A DNA stretch of 56,152 nucleotides from Spirochaetota bacterium (GTDB taxonomy: Bacteria; Spirochaetota; Brachyspiria; Brachyspirales; JACRPF01): NCBI GenBank assembly GCA_038043445.1, contig JBBTBY010000027.1, positions 1-56,152 on the forward strand, in the 5' to 3' direction. The stretch's first letter is position 1. Every line of letters starts with the position of its first letter. The notes beneath the pieces were generated by a model. It was not told where the DNA came from and did not search any database. It worked only from the letters and a program-made list of their open reading frames with translations. Below are positions 17,852 through 26,093 of the stretch, piece by piece. A program made the position numbers and the translations under genes.

Positions 17852-19783
17852 CTATCGCGTTGTGCGGAGGACCACGAACACGAACACCGCGGCGATGATG
17901 ACAGTACTTGCTGCGAACGAGATGAGATAATCGGTGAGTATGCCCTTGTTCGAATGACGCAGGCGTCTGCCGATGGTCCGCCAGAGATGGGCGATGCCGG
18001 TGACAGTACCGGTAAAGAGCACGTTGTCAATTATCACATGGAAGAACGAGCCGATGGCTGAGAGCGGCCGTACGATGACGGCGGCATAGAGTTCGTCGAC
18101 ATAATATTTCGCGGCGGCGATGCGAATGATGCCGCGCACGCGTTTTTCACCCATCGGCAGCACGCGGCGCACGATATAACGATAGTATGCGGCGAAGAAA
18201 CCAGCGGCGGCTGCGGCGAGCGTTACGATCATGATAAGCCCCGCGAGACCGGTTATCGATTCGCTTTCCTCGAAATGTGCGCTTATCGGAACGTTCACGA
18301 CGACGCCGTGAAGGAATTCCTCGAGCGTATTGGGGCCGAATATCCGCGGGAGCGTGAAATAGCCGGCGACGACGGCGCCGAACGCGAGTATCGTGAGCGG
18401 CACCCACATGACGGCAGGCGTTTCCTTCACCGGGCCGTGAGCGGCGTATTCGCGCGGTTCGCCGAAGAACGTGACGAAGAGGAGCCGGAACATGTAGAAC
18501 GCGGTGAGCCCGCTCGTGATGAGCAGAAGCACGTATACGAAGGGATTGCCCATCGATGAAGCGAGCGCGGTGTACACGATCTCGTCCTTGCTGAAGAAAC
18601 CGGAGAACCCCGGTATGCCCGATATCGCGAGCGTGCCGATGAGGAAGGTGCCGAAGGTGATGGGGAGATATCGCTTGAGTCCCCCCATCGCGCGTATGTC
18701 CTGCTGATGATGGAGCATGGTTATCACCGAGCCTGCGGCGAGGAAGAGGAGCGCTTTGAAGAACGCGTGCGTCATGAGATGACCGAGGCCCGCGCTGAAC
18801 GCGCCTACGCCCATGGCGGCCATCATGAAACCGAGCTGGCTTATCGTGGAATAGGCGAGTACTTTCTTTATGTCCGTCTGGTTCGCGGCAATCGTGGCGG
18901 CGAAGAGCGCGGTAAGCGCGCCGATGATCGCGATCGCGGTCATGGCTATCGGTGCAAGTACGAAAATGAAATTAAGACGCGCGATGAGATAGATCCCCGC
19001 CGTGACCATGGTGGCGGCATGGATGAGCGCGGACACCGGCGTGGGGCCGGCCATGGCGTCCGGAAGCCATACATGGAGCGGGAGCTGGGCGCTTTTGCCG
19101 GCAGCGCCGAGGAAGAGACAGAACGCGATGACGGTTATCATGAAGGGATTCGCCGCTGACGCGCTCTGTATCGCCGAGAATTCGAGCGAATTGAACTGCG
19201 TGAAGATGAGGAATATGCCGATGAGGAACCCCGCATCGCCCACGCGATTGACGATGAACGCCTTGTTCGCCGCGCGCGCCGCATAGTCGCGGTCGTAATA
19301 GTGGCCGATGAGGAGATACGAGCACAGCCCCACGCCTTCCCAGCCGAGGAACATGAGCAGTATATTGTCCGCCATGACAAGGATGAGCATCGCCGCGGTG
19401 AAGAGATTGAGATAGGCGAAGAACCGCGAATAGCCTGCTTCCTTTTCCATATAGCCGAGCGAGAAGACATGGATGACGCCGCCGATGCCGGTGATGATGA
19501 GCATCATGAGGAGCGAGAGGGCATCGATACGGAAAGCGATGGGGGCGGTGAAGCCCTTGACCGCTATCCATTGGAAGAGTTCGACGCGAAGCACCGGTGC
19601 GTCCGCCCCGAGCGACAGATATCGTATGAAGATATAGAGGGAAAGCGCGAACGCTGCTGCTGCCGTTGCGACAGCGATCACCGCGATGCGGCGATTCAAC
19701 ACACGCCCGAATATGCCCGCTATGATGAAGCCGGCGAGAAGGATGAGCGGTATGTACGGTGCAAGGATATCACAATCGGTCAT
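17852..19783 (-). CDS. nuoL: NADH-quinone oxidoreductase subunit L (NuoL-like), stand-alone
   Basis: Large proton-pumping membrane subunit of respiratory complex I, 643 residues with about 16 membrane helices. The Proton_antipo_N region ('RIDALSLLMMLIITGIGGVIHVFSLGYM') and the main antiporter core are intact: 'LGWEGVGLCSYLLIGHYY' carries the conserved Glu, 'GAAGKSAQLPLHVWLPDAMAGPTPVSALIHAATMVTAG' the conserved Lys and His, and 'LTHAFFKALLFL'-like text the second Lys. The C-terminal lateral helix region is present, so it is NuoL rather than MrpA or HyfB by length, although Mrp-like or carbon-transporting complexes remain possible. It stands alone between divergent and convergent genes, with no other nuo subunit in the window. 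GGAG precedes the ATG. Confidence 0.87.
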   Translation of the reverse strand: MTDCDILAPYIPLILLAGFIIAGIFGRVLNRRIAVIAVATAAAAFALSLYIFIRYLSLGADAPVLRVELFQWIAVKGFTAPIAFRIDALSLLMMLIITGIGGVIHVFSLGYMEKEAGYSRFFAYLNLFTAAMLILVMADNILLMFLGWEGVGLCSYLLIGHYYDRDYAARAANKAFIVNRVGDAGFLIGIFLIFTQFNSLEFSAIQSASAANPFMITVIAFCLFLGAAGKSAQLPLHVWLPDAMAGPTPVSALIHAATMVTAGIYLIARLNFIFVLAPIAMTAIAIIGALTALFAATIAANQTDIKKVLAYSTISQLGFMMAAMGVGAFSAGLGHLMTHAFFKALLFLAAGSVITMLHHQQDIRAMGGLKRYLPITFGTFLIGTLAISGIPGFSGFFSKDEIVYTALASSMGNPFVYVLLLITSGLTAFYMFRLLFVTFFGEPREYAAHGPVKETPAVMWVPLTILAFGAVVAGYFTLPRIFGPNTLEEFLHGVVVNVPISAHFEESESITGLAGLIMIVTLAAAAAGFFAAYYRYIVRRVLPMGEKRVRGIIRIAAAKYYVDELYAAVIVRPLSAIGSFFHVIIDNVLFTGTVTGIAHLWRTIGRRLRHSNKGILTDYLISFAASTVIIAAVFVFVVLRTTR

Positions 19784-19809
19784 TCGATCATCTCCGCAGA
19801 ATTACGGCG

Positions 19810-19837
19810 ATTGTACATCATCACATCGGAATGTCAA
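19810..19837 (-). promoter_or_regulatory. Sigma-70-type promoter for nuoL
   Basis: On the minus strand, perfect TTGACA (19837-19832), a 16-bp spacer and TACAAT (19815-19810). The leader is about 20 nt, with GGAG before the ATG. This supports nuoL as a single-gene transcription unit. Confidence 0.65.
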
Positions 19838-19882
19838 TAAAAACGGGGCGCGGCGTGATGCGGCGTTGAACGACATGGGGGA

Positions 19883-19911
19883 TTGACGGTATCGATCGAC
19901 GGGAATATACT
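19883..19911 (+). promoter_or_regulatory. Sigma-70-type promoter for the exporter operon
   Basis: TTGACG (19883-19888), a 17-bp spacer and TATACT (19906-19911). Predicted start near 19918, with a leader of about 52 nt. It is divergent from the nuoL promoter 46 bp away. Confidence 0.65.
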
Positions 19912-19969
19912 GTCACCCATGACGATAACGGCTGTAAAGCCTCCTTATGTACATTGAGGTAATGCCCCT

Positions 19970-20788
19970 ATGATCGACTGGTATATCAAGATTGCGAAGG
20001 CCGTTGCCGTCCTTATCATCCCCGTCGTGTTCTTCGCCCTCTCGTTCTATAAAGTGGAGAGGAAGATAGTCGCCAACGGCATCATCGGCTCGCAGAAACA
20101 GGATATCATCACGAGCCCCATCAAGGACACGACGGTGCGCAAGGTGTTCGCGAAGGAAGGGGATTTCGTCCGCAAAGGGGACATCATCGTTGCCGCGTAC
20201 GACCACACCGATCTTTCGGAACAGCTGTCGGTGGCGCGCATCGAGCTCAACAATATCGAGAACGATATCAAACGCAAGCAGGAGATACTCCGCTACGGGG
20301 GTACGACGCGGGCGGAACTGGAGCGTCTTGAGAACAATCGGCAGCAGACGCTCGTCAAGATAGAGCATTGCGAAAGTACGCTCGGGCTCTATTCGTTCCG
20401 AGCGCCGTATGACGGACAGATCGTGAACATATTCGTCAAGGAGCAGGAGAATATCACTATCGGGAAGAACATGTACCAGATAATCGGCAAGGACGTGTTC
20501 GTCATCGACTGCTACATACCCGAGCGGCAGTACATACTCATCAAGAAGGACCAGAAGGTATACATCAAATCGAACCTGTACAATTATCTCAAGTACTCGA
20601 TATTCCACGGTGTCGTGAGCTATGTCTCCGACTACGGCACGATCAATGAGCAGACGAAGGAGATATTCTTCAAGGTGACCATCAACGTGCTCGACGGCGA
20701 GGATTATCTCCGCGTCAATTCGAGCGTGCAGTGCGAGATAGTCCGCGACCGCGTGCCCATACCGTATTCCATATTCGCGCAGGACTGA
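19970..20788 (+). CDS. HlyD-type membrane fusion (periplasmic adaptor) protein
   Basis: Adaptor of 272 residues that links an inner-membrane exporter to the outer membrane. Residues 1-30 contain one N-terminal membrane anchor ('VAVLIIPVVFFALSFYKV'). Residues 35-80 and 135-170 are the two halves of a biotinyl-lipoyl-like domain ('DTTVRKVFAKEGDFVRKGDII', 'FRAPYDGQIVNIFVKEQENI'). They flank a helical hairpin in residues 85-132. A short beta-barrel follows ('DVFVIDCYIPERQYILIKKDQKVYI'). The hairpin is short, as in adaptors that do not reach TolC directly. The next gene, 6 bp downstream, encodes the matching ABC exporter. GAGGT lies about 10 nt before the ATG. Confidence 0.88.
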   Translation: MIDWYIKIAKAVAVLIIPVVFFALSFYKVERKIVANGIIGSQKQDIITSPIKDTTVRKVFAKEGDFVRKGDIIVAAYDHTDLSEQLSVARIELNNIENDIKRKQEILRYGGTTRAELERLENNRQQTLVKIEHCESTLGLYSFRAPYDGQIVNIFVKEQENITIGKNMYQIIGKDVFVIDCYIPERQYILIKKDQKVYIKSNLYNYLKYSIFHGVVSYVSDYGTINEQTKEIFFKVTINVLDGEDYLRVNSSVQCEIVRDRVPIPYSIFAQD

Positions 20789-20794
20789 TCGCCC

Positions 20795-22564
20795 ATGGCG
20801 AAAAGCAAGTACTATGTCGACCGGGGTCTCTGGGCGAACGCGCTCTCGTATCTGTCGTACTTCAAGGCGTTCCGCGCCAAGGCCGCGTGGGCGGTGGTGC
20901 TCTACATCATAAAATATCTCCCGTTCGCATCATATCCTGTCATCGTGAAGCTCGTCGTCGACAGCTATATTCCCCTCGGCGAGATCGACAAGATAATCGG
21001 ATCGCTCTGGATTATAGCCGTGTTCGGCGTCCTTAACATCATCTATCACGCGGCGTTCGAGGCGGTGCGCATCGATGTAGTGAAGAGCATCTCGCGCGAG
21101 GTGCGCAACACCATCATACATAAGCTGCAGATACTGTCGCTCAAGTACCATTCCCTCGCGGAGACCGGGCGGATGTACTCGAAGATAATGGTCGACGTGG
21201 GGAAAGTGGAGATGTTCGGCGAGATGATGTTCCACATGGTGCTCCCCATACTCGTCGGGTTCACTTACAGCGTCATCATTCTCGCCATCGTCAATGTACG
21301 CATCATGCTTGTCCTCTTCATACTCATCCCGCTGCTCGCGGTCGTGCAGAAGCTCTTCAAGAACACGCTCTCAAAACTGCAGTACATCGGCCGTACGACG
21401 AACGAGGACCTTTCGGCCGCAGTGAGCACGTTCCTGCAGACATCCATGCTCGTGCGCGTACACGGCGAGGAGAAATATCAGCAGGCGAACATCGATACGA
21501 AGAGCCGTACGGTGGTCACCAAGTACCGCGATATCGCCTTTAAGGTCGCCGCGTTCGGCGCATCAAACTCCATGACCACGCAGCTTTTTCAGTTCGCGCT
21601 CGTCATCATGCTTGCGGTGGCCGTCATACGGAAGGAAGTGCTTATCGGGGAGATGTTCCTCTTCCTCAATTTCGCCAATCAGATCATCGGCCATGTGAGC
21701 CAGGTGGTCAATCAGTACACGGCCTTCCTGGAATTCTCCGAGGCGATGAACTCGATCAACGAGATACTCTCGGCGCCGGATACCGAGATGAACGAGGGCA
21801 AGCGGCGCATCTCGTCCGTGAAGGGCGAGATCGTTTTCGATCATGTCTGGTTCGGATTCGAGGAAGGCGTTCCGCTCCTCAAGGACATCTCGGTCCGCAT
21901 AGAGTCGGGAAAGACCGTGGCGCTCGTCGGTGCATCCGGCGCGGGGAAGACAACGTTCGCCAATATGGTGCTCGGGCTGTATCGCCCGGACAAGGGCGTC
22001 ATACGCATCGATGATGCGTCCATCGACGATGTGGATATGCGGAGCGTTCGCCAGTACATGGGCGTGGTCACGCAGGAGCCCATCCTTTTTACCGGCACGG
22101 TCGAGGAGAACATATCGCATGCGCTCAAGGTGCACACCACGTATGAGATGATAGAAGCGGCGAAAAAAGCGAAGGCGCATGAGTTCATCATGCAGCTCCC
22201 CGAACGGTATAAGACCGTCATTGGTGAACGCGGGTCGACCCTTTCCGGTGGACAGCGGCAGCGCATCGCGATCGCGCGTGCGATACTGCGCGACCCCTCG
22301 ATACTGATACTCGATGAGGCGACGAGCGCGCTCGACGCGGAATCCGAAGAGGAGATAAAAGCGGCGATCGATCAGATGCTCGGCAATCAGACGACGATAA
22401 TCATCGCACATCGCCTCTCGACGGTGATGAACGCGGATGTGATACTCGTGTTCAGGGACGGGAAGATCGTCGAGAGCGGAACGCACAAGGACCTCGTCGC
22501 GAAGAACGGCGATTACGCCCGGCTTGTATCGATACAGCTCGGCGGTGCGGCAGGCGAGGCATGA
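20795..22564 (+). CDS. Type I ABC exporter, membrane and ATPase domains in one chain
   Basis: Half-transporter of 589 residues that works as a homodimer in the inner membrane. Residues 20-310 hold six membrane helices (ABC_membrane). Residues 340-580 are the ATPase: Walker A G379-ASGAGKTT, Q-loop 'VVTQEPILFTGTVEENI', signature LSGGQRQR, Walker B 'ILILDEATSALD' and H-loop 'IIIAHRLS'. The family exports lipids, peptides or drugs. The neighbouring HlyD-type adaptor suggests export across the whole envelope, although no outer-membrane channel and no peptidase domain (C39) are present here. It overlaps ribD by ATGA, an unexpected coupling to riboflavin synthesis. Confidence 0.92.
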   Translation: MAKSKYYVDRGLWANALSYLSYFKAFRAKAAWAVVLYIIKYLPFASYPVIVKLVVDSYIPLGEIDKIIGSLWIIAVFGVLNIIYHAAFEAVRIDVVKSISREVRNTIIHKLQILSLKYHSLAETGRMYSKIMVDVGKVEMFGEMMFHMVLPILVGFTYSVIILAIVNVRIMLVLFILIPLLAVVQKLFKNTLSKLQYIGRTTNEDLSAAVSTFLQTSMLVRVHGEEKYQQANIDTKSRTVVTKYRDIAFKVAAFGASNSMTTQLFQFALVIMLAVAVIRKEVLIGEMFLFLNFANQIIGHVSQVVNQYTAFLEFSEAMNSINEILSAPDTEMNEGKRRISSVKGEIVFDHVWFGFEEGVPLLKDISVRIESGKTVALVGASGAGKTTFANMVLGLYRPDKGVIRIDDASIDDVDMRSVRQYMGVVTQEPILFTGTVEENISHALKVHTTYEMIEAAKKAKAHEFIMQLPERYKTVIGERGSTLSGGQRQRIAIARAILRDPSILILDEATSALDAESEEEIKAAIDQMLGNQTTIIIAHRLSTVMNADVILVFRDGKIVESGTHKDLVAKNGDYARLVSIQLGGAAGEA

Positions 22565-23664
22565 GCATAGCGCACGATACGTTCATGCGTGAAGCGTTCT
22601 CGCTCGCGTACCGGGCGAAGGGTTCCACATCGCCCAACCCCGCGGTCGGGGCGGTCATCGTGAAGAACGGGCGCATCATCGGGCGCGGCGCCACCGAGAA
22701 CGCCGGCCGCCATGCGGAAATGGTCGCGCTTGCGAATGTCCGGCGGAAGAGCGACATCCGCGGCGCATCGATGTATGTCACGCTTGAGCCGTGCGTTCGG
22801 ATGTATCCGGGGAAGCGTAATCCGCCCTGCACGGACGCGATGATCGCATCCGGCATCCGCTCCGTATGTATCGGGAGCATCGATAGGAACCGGTATGTCA
22901 ACGGCGACGGCGTGAAGAAACTCCGAGCGAACGGTGCGCGTGTCATGACCGGCGTGCTCGGTGAAGAGACGGACCATTTCTATCGCGATTATCATCGCTT
23001 CATTACGCGCTCACGGCCGTATGTGATAGTGAAATACGCGATGAGCATGGACGGGAAAATAGCCACCCGCACCGGCAATTCGCAGTGGATAAGCTCGCCC
23101 GCATCCCGTGCTTTCGCTCATGAAGTGCGTGCCTATGCCGACGCGGTTCTTGTCGGGAGCGGGACTTATCTCGCCGACGACCCGCATCTGAATGTACGGC
23201 ACGGTGCGAAGAAAGGGCGTATCCCCCTGCGTATCATTCTTACGCGCGATGCGAAGCTCCCGCTTACGGGGAGGATATTCCGCGACGGCGGGCCGTATCT
23301 CGTCGTTACCGATGCGAAGAGCGCCCCTTCGTTCAAGCGGAGACTTCCCGCGGGGACTATCGATCGCGTGCGTACTGCAAAGAACGGTTTCGATATCGAT
23401 GCACTGCTCGCCATGCTCGCCTCGCGCGGCATCATGAGCGTCATGGTGGAGGGCGGCGGGAATACCATCGCCTCGTTCATGGAAGCGAACGCCGTCGATG
23501 AGGTGTTCGCCGTCATCGCCCCGATGGTGATAGGCGGGAAGGATGCGCCGGGGCCGTGTACCGGGCGCGGGGTGGCCCGTGTGGACGATGCGATGCGTTT
23601 CGCGCATACGGAGATCGAACGCATCGGGACCGATATCATACTGCACGCATGGAAGGAACGATGA
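22561..23664 (+). CDS. ribD: Bifunctional riboflavin deaminase/reductase RibD
   Basis: Carries out the second and third steps of riboflavin synthesis: deamination of the pyrimidine ring, then NADPH reduction of the ribose side chain. Residues 1-145 are the deaminase, with zinc ligands H51 (in 'GRHAEM' with proton shuttle E53), C78 and C90. The Cys pair is C-x11-C instead of the usual C-x8-C, a 3-residue insertion in the zinc loop. Residues 150-367 are the reductase ('VIVKYAMSMDGKIATRTGNSQWIS', 'DAVLVGSGTYLADDPHLNVR', 'VMVEGGGNTIASF'). No other rib gene is near. It overlaps the exporter gene upstream and rsmD downstream by ATGA, so it lies inside a long operon. Confidence 0.93.
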   Translation: MSIAHDTFMREAFSLAYRAKGSTSPNPAVGAVIVKNGRIIGRGATENAGRHAEMVALANVRRKSDIRGASMYVTLEPCVRMYPGKRNPPCTDAMIASGIRSVCIGSIDRNRYVNGDGVKKLRANGARVMTGVLGEETDHFYRDYHRFITRSRPYVIVKYAMSMDGKIATRTGNSQWISSPASRAFAHEVRAYADAVLVGSGTYLADDPHLNVRHGAKKGRIPLRIILTRDAKLPLTGRIFRDGGPYLVVTDAKSAPSFKRRLPAGTIDRVRTAKNGFDIDALLAMLASRGIMSVMVEGGGNTIASFMEANAVDEVFAVIAPMVIGGKDAPGPCTGRGVARVDDAMRFAHTEIERIGTDIILHAWKER

Positions 23665-24188
23665 GGATATTCGCCGGGGAGAAGAAGGGTCATTCCATCG
23701 TCGTGCCGAAAATGGAATTCCGCCCGACGCAGGGAAAAGTGCGCGAGGCGCTCTTCAATATCGTGGATGTGGACGGCATGCGCATGCTCGATATCTATAC
23801 CGGGAGCGGGGCGATCGGGCTTGAGGCATTGAGCCATGGGGCCGCGCAGGTGACGTTCGTCGATATCGACAAACGGGCGGTCATCGCGATAAGCGAGAGC
23901 CTGGTGAAGCTCGGGTATACCGATCGCGGGCATGTCATACGGAACAATTCGCTCCGATTCCTCGCGTCCCCCTCGGGGCCGTACGATATCATTTACGCCG
24001 ATCCGCCGTACGATACGGAGGATCTCCCCGAGATACTCTCGCGCGTGCGCGGCAATGGTCTTCTCACCGACGACGGCATTCTCGTCATTGAGATGAACCG
24101 CCGGGCAGCCAGTGTCATAGAGAGCGAGGCGTACGATCTCAGGCGGTACGGCAAGGCGCTCCTGGCGTTTTTCAGGAAAGCACCGTAA
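23661..24188 (+). CDS. rsmD: 16S rRNA (guanine-966-N2)-methyltransferase
   Basis: Methylates G966 of 16S rRNA using S-adenosylmethionine. At 175 residues it fits the family. Near the N-terminus is 'FRPTQGKVREALFNI', the usual substrate-side motif. Motif I is 'MLDIYTGSGAIGLEALSHGA' (residues 42-61), followed by 'VTFVDID', and the catalytic DPPY motif is at residues 114-117. The ATG at 23661 overlaps the ribD stop, and upstream in-frame codons lie inside ribD. The DPPY motif shows amino-group methylation; the 16S target follows from family similarity. Confidence 0.9.
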   Translation: MRIFAGEKKGHSIVVPKMEFRPTQGKVREALFNIVDVDGMRMLDIYTGSGAIGLEALSHGAAQVTFVDIDKRAVIAISESLVKLGYTDRGHVIRNNSLRFLASPSGPYDIIYADPPYDTEDLPEILSRVRGNGLLTDDGILVIEMNRRAASVIESEAYDLRRYGKALLAFFRKAP

Positions 24189-24197
24189 AATCGTTCT

Positions 24198-24968
24198 ATG
24201 GATATTTCCGAGGCATATCGCGTTTTCGGTCTTTCCCCCGCCGATACCATCGAAGCGATAAAGCTCCGTTATAAGGAGCTCGTCCGCAGATTCCATCCCG
24301 ATATCATCGGGAGCGAGAACGATGATATCCGTTCCGTCAATATCGCCTACGATGTGATACTGGACAGCCGCGACAGCATACCCGCGGAGGCGATAGTCAT
24401 ATCGAGCGAGCTTGACCGCATATTGAAGGGGCTTAAGCTCGCGATGAAGAAATACGTGGACGGTCTTTCCACGAGCAAACGGAAGTCGAAGGTGCGCGAC
24501 GAGAAGCTCGCCGACCTCGCGGTGATTCTCGAGTATCTCAAGGACGGCGCTGAAGAGAGCGTGGAATATTACACGACGATGTCATTCGTGAACAACATCA
24601 TACGCTTCGAATCGATGCCGACGAAGGTGAAGATATCATCGCTCAAGGACAGGAAGGCATATTTCATCTACATCGATATCATGCAGCAGACGGTGCGCAT
24701 ACTGGAAGAGGCGTTCATGCGCCTTGACGGCATCAAGCGCCGTACATCGCTCTGGCGCTACTATCTCGATAAGTGCGTCGAGGATTATGACAAGCTCCTC
24801 GCCACCGGTTCCGAGACGTTCACGGCGCTCACCGATTTTCTCGTGCAGTTCTACGACGACATAGCGCATATGGTGAAGATATTCTCAAAGCATAAATCGC
24901 TTCTCAATTACAAGGATTTTTATGAACTGTTCACTATCGATAAGATGAAGAAGAAAGGTGCGCTGTGA
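24198..24968 (+). CDS. J-domain protein with unique C-terminal region
   Basis: DnaJ-type co-chaperone-like protein of 256 residues. The J-domain is in residues 1-65, with the HPD tripeptide at 33-35 in 'LVRRFHPDIIG', so it should stimulate a DnaK ATPase. There is no Gly/Phe linker, zinc-finger domain or DnaJ C-terminal domain. Residues 70-256 are charged and helical, with a repeated Tyr-rich pattern ('KAYFIYIDIMQQTVRILEEAF', 'LWRYYLDKCVEDYDKLLA', 'FLVQFYDDIAHMVKIFS'), and I do not recognise them; they may recruit a specific client. It is the last gene of the exporter-ribD-rsmD run, 9 bp after rsmD, and directly precedes an inverted-repeat element. Confidence 0.85.
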   Translation: MDISEAYRVFGLSPADTIEAIKLRYKELVRRFHPDIIGSENDDIRSVNIAYDVILDSRDSIPAEAIVISSELDRILKGLKLAMKKYVDGLSTSKRKSKVRDEKLADLAVILEYLKDGAEESVEYYTTMSFVNNIIRFESMPTKVKISSLKDRKAYFIYIDIMQQTVRILEEAFMRLDGIKRRTSLWRYYLDKCVEDYDKLLATGSETFTALTDFLVQFYDDIAHMVKIFSKHKSLLNYKDFYELFTIDKMKKKGAL

Positions 24969-24976
24969 GGAAACTC

Positions 24977-25138
24977 ACCCCTATCCCCCGGCCCCTTTCC
25001 CCTCTAGGAGGGGAAAGGGGAGCGTTCCATTATAATTTCTGCTCCCTTTCCCCTTTTGAAGGTGTGCGCCAAGGATGGCGCAACTGGCGGCGGCCATGGA
25101 TGGCCAAAGCCGCTACGGAAAGGGTTGGGGATAGGGGT
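24977..25138. repeat. 162-bp MITE-like inverted-repeat element
   Basis: Bounded by perfect 12-bp inverted ends, ACCCCTATCCCC (24977-24988) and GGGGATAGGGGT (25127-25138). Inside are a perfect 13-bp hairpin (CCCCTTTCCCCTC at 24992-25004 with its complement at 25008-25020), a second hairpin TGCGCC/GGCGCA (25065-25082) and the palindrome GGCCATGGATGGCC (25092-25105). It encodes no plausible protein. It begins 8 bp after the J-domain stop and ends just before the DUF4416 start. No target-site duplication is obvious. Confidence 0.75.
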
Positions 25139-25146
25139 TATTGCCC

Positions 25147-25662
25147 GTGAGCTCATTGAACGCGCCGCCGAACGCTGTCGCTGTCATTGCGCTCATGTGG
25201 CGGGACGATGCTGTCATGAAAGCGGTCCGGCGTTCGATGGTGCATAGGCTCGGCGCGATAGCGTCGGAGATCTCGTATCCGTTTTCTCATTCGAGCTATT
25301 ACGATGCCGAGATGGGCGCGGGACTGACGAAATCGCTCTGGGCGTTCGCGAAGCCGGTAGCGCGCGAGCGTATCGTGGATATGAAGCGATATGCGGTGAA
25401 ACTCGAAAAGAAATATTCTGTTGACGGGAAACGACGAGTGAACATCGACCCGGGGCTCCTGACACCGGAGAATTTCATCCTCGGGACGGGGAAGAATTTC
25501 ACGCATCGCATCTATCTCGGACGCGGGGTGTTCGCCGATCTGACGCTCACGTATCGCAAGGGCGAGGGGTATTGCGCGCTTCCGTGGACATATCGGGATT
25601 ATATGACGGATGAGGTGCGGGCGTTCTTGGAGAATGTGAGGAATGCAATGGGGAATGGATAA
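25147..25662 (+). CDS. DUF4416 family protein
   Basis: Conserved protein of unknown function, 171 residues, cytoplasmic. It matches the DUF4416 pattern: an N-terminal strand ('VAVIALMWRDDAVMKAV'), then 'YPFSHSSYYDAEMGAGLTKSLWAF', 'RRVNIDPGLLTPENFILGTGKNFTHRIYLGRGVFADLTLTYRKG' and 'LPWTYRDYMTDEVRAF'. Those central strands are the family hallmark. The start is uncertain: TTG at 25141 or GTG at 25147. The right end of the inverted-repeat element lies directly upstream and supplies an AGGGG tract about 9 nt before the GTG. No partner gene suggests a role. Confidence 0.83.
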   Translation: MSSLNAPPNAVAVIALMWRDDAVMKAVRRSMVHRLGAIASEISYPFSHSSYYDAEMGAGLTKSLWAFAKPVARERIVDMKRYAVKLEKKYSVDGKRRVNIDPGLLTPENFILGTGKNFTHRIYLGRGVFADLTLTYRKGEGYCALPWTYRDYMTDEVRAFLENVRNAMGNG

Positions 25663-25673
25663 GAGAAAGATTG

Positions 25674-25735
25674 TTTCACGCGAAGGCGCGAAGAGGATAA
25701 AGAAGATTTACCAGGATGAACAGGAATTTATTGCC
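25674..25735. repeat. Dispersed intergenic repeat (CACGCGAAG / AGGATGAACAGGA type)
   Basis: Non-coding segment with TTTCACGCGAAGGCGCGAAG followed by ACCAGGATGAACAGGA. Its parts recur in the window: TCTCACGCGAAGCCGCGAAG near 53818 and CGGATGAACAGGA near 53662. It follows the DUF4416 gene. The rest of 25736-25849 shows nothing recognisable. Confidence 0.55.
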
Positions 25736-25849
25736 CGGGAAATCTTGCATTCTGTATGGATATTGCCGCCTTCAATAGAGAGAATGCCACAGACAACAAA
25801 GACACCGTGGCGCACGCCCGACTGCGAGCAGCGCGTGTATTTCCATCTG

Positions 25850-26068
25850 CTATCGACCGTTGATCTCCATCCACTGCTTCACCGCCATGAAACGATCCAG
25901 GCCAACTTGAATGCCATCCGCAGCAGGCACAAGCACGAAATGTGCATCGCGCACCCGCGGGGTGATGAGCCGATCCAGCGCCGGGGCGATCCCGTCAACC
26001 GGTCCGGAAACGAAGATCGTCGGGTCAAGGCATCCGAAAATAGTAAGATCATTACCGATCACGTCCAT
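25850..26068 (-). pseudogene. Remnant of a uroporphyrinogen-decarboxylase-like (URO-D) gene, C-terminal part
   Basis: A 72-codon open frame that starts 25 bp after the glycosidase-like gene on the same strand. It reads as the end of a longer protein: 'LTIFGCLDPTIF' followed by 'DAHFVLVPAADGI' and 'DRFMAVKQWM' resemble the last strands and helix of URO-D-type methyltransferase or decarboxylase proteins. The N-terminal four fifths are missing, and TGA lies just upstream in frame. A short frame from 26091 (MKHGGTDEW) also opens there, consistent with a decayed junction. It may still be translated, but is more likely a fragment left by deletion. The family match is tentative. Confidence 0.4.
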
Positions 26069-26093
26069 TCATCGGTGCCCCCGTGCTTCATTG

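Noticed and set aside
24186-24200. TAAAAT six bases before the J-domain ATG, like the leaderless pattern
   Set aside because: No acceptable -35 box at 16-17 bp, and the gene lies 9 bp after rsmD in an operon. The match is formed by the rsmD stop codon and is probably chance.
24965-25150. 61-codon frame across the inverted-repeat element
   Set aside because: It is created by the repeat itself; the element is explained by hairpins and inverted ends.
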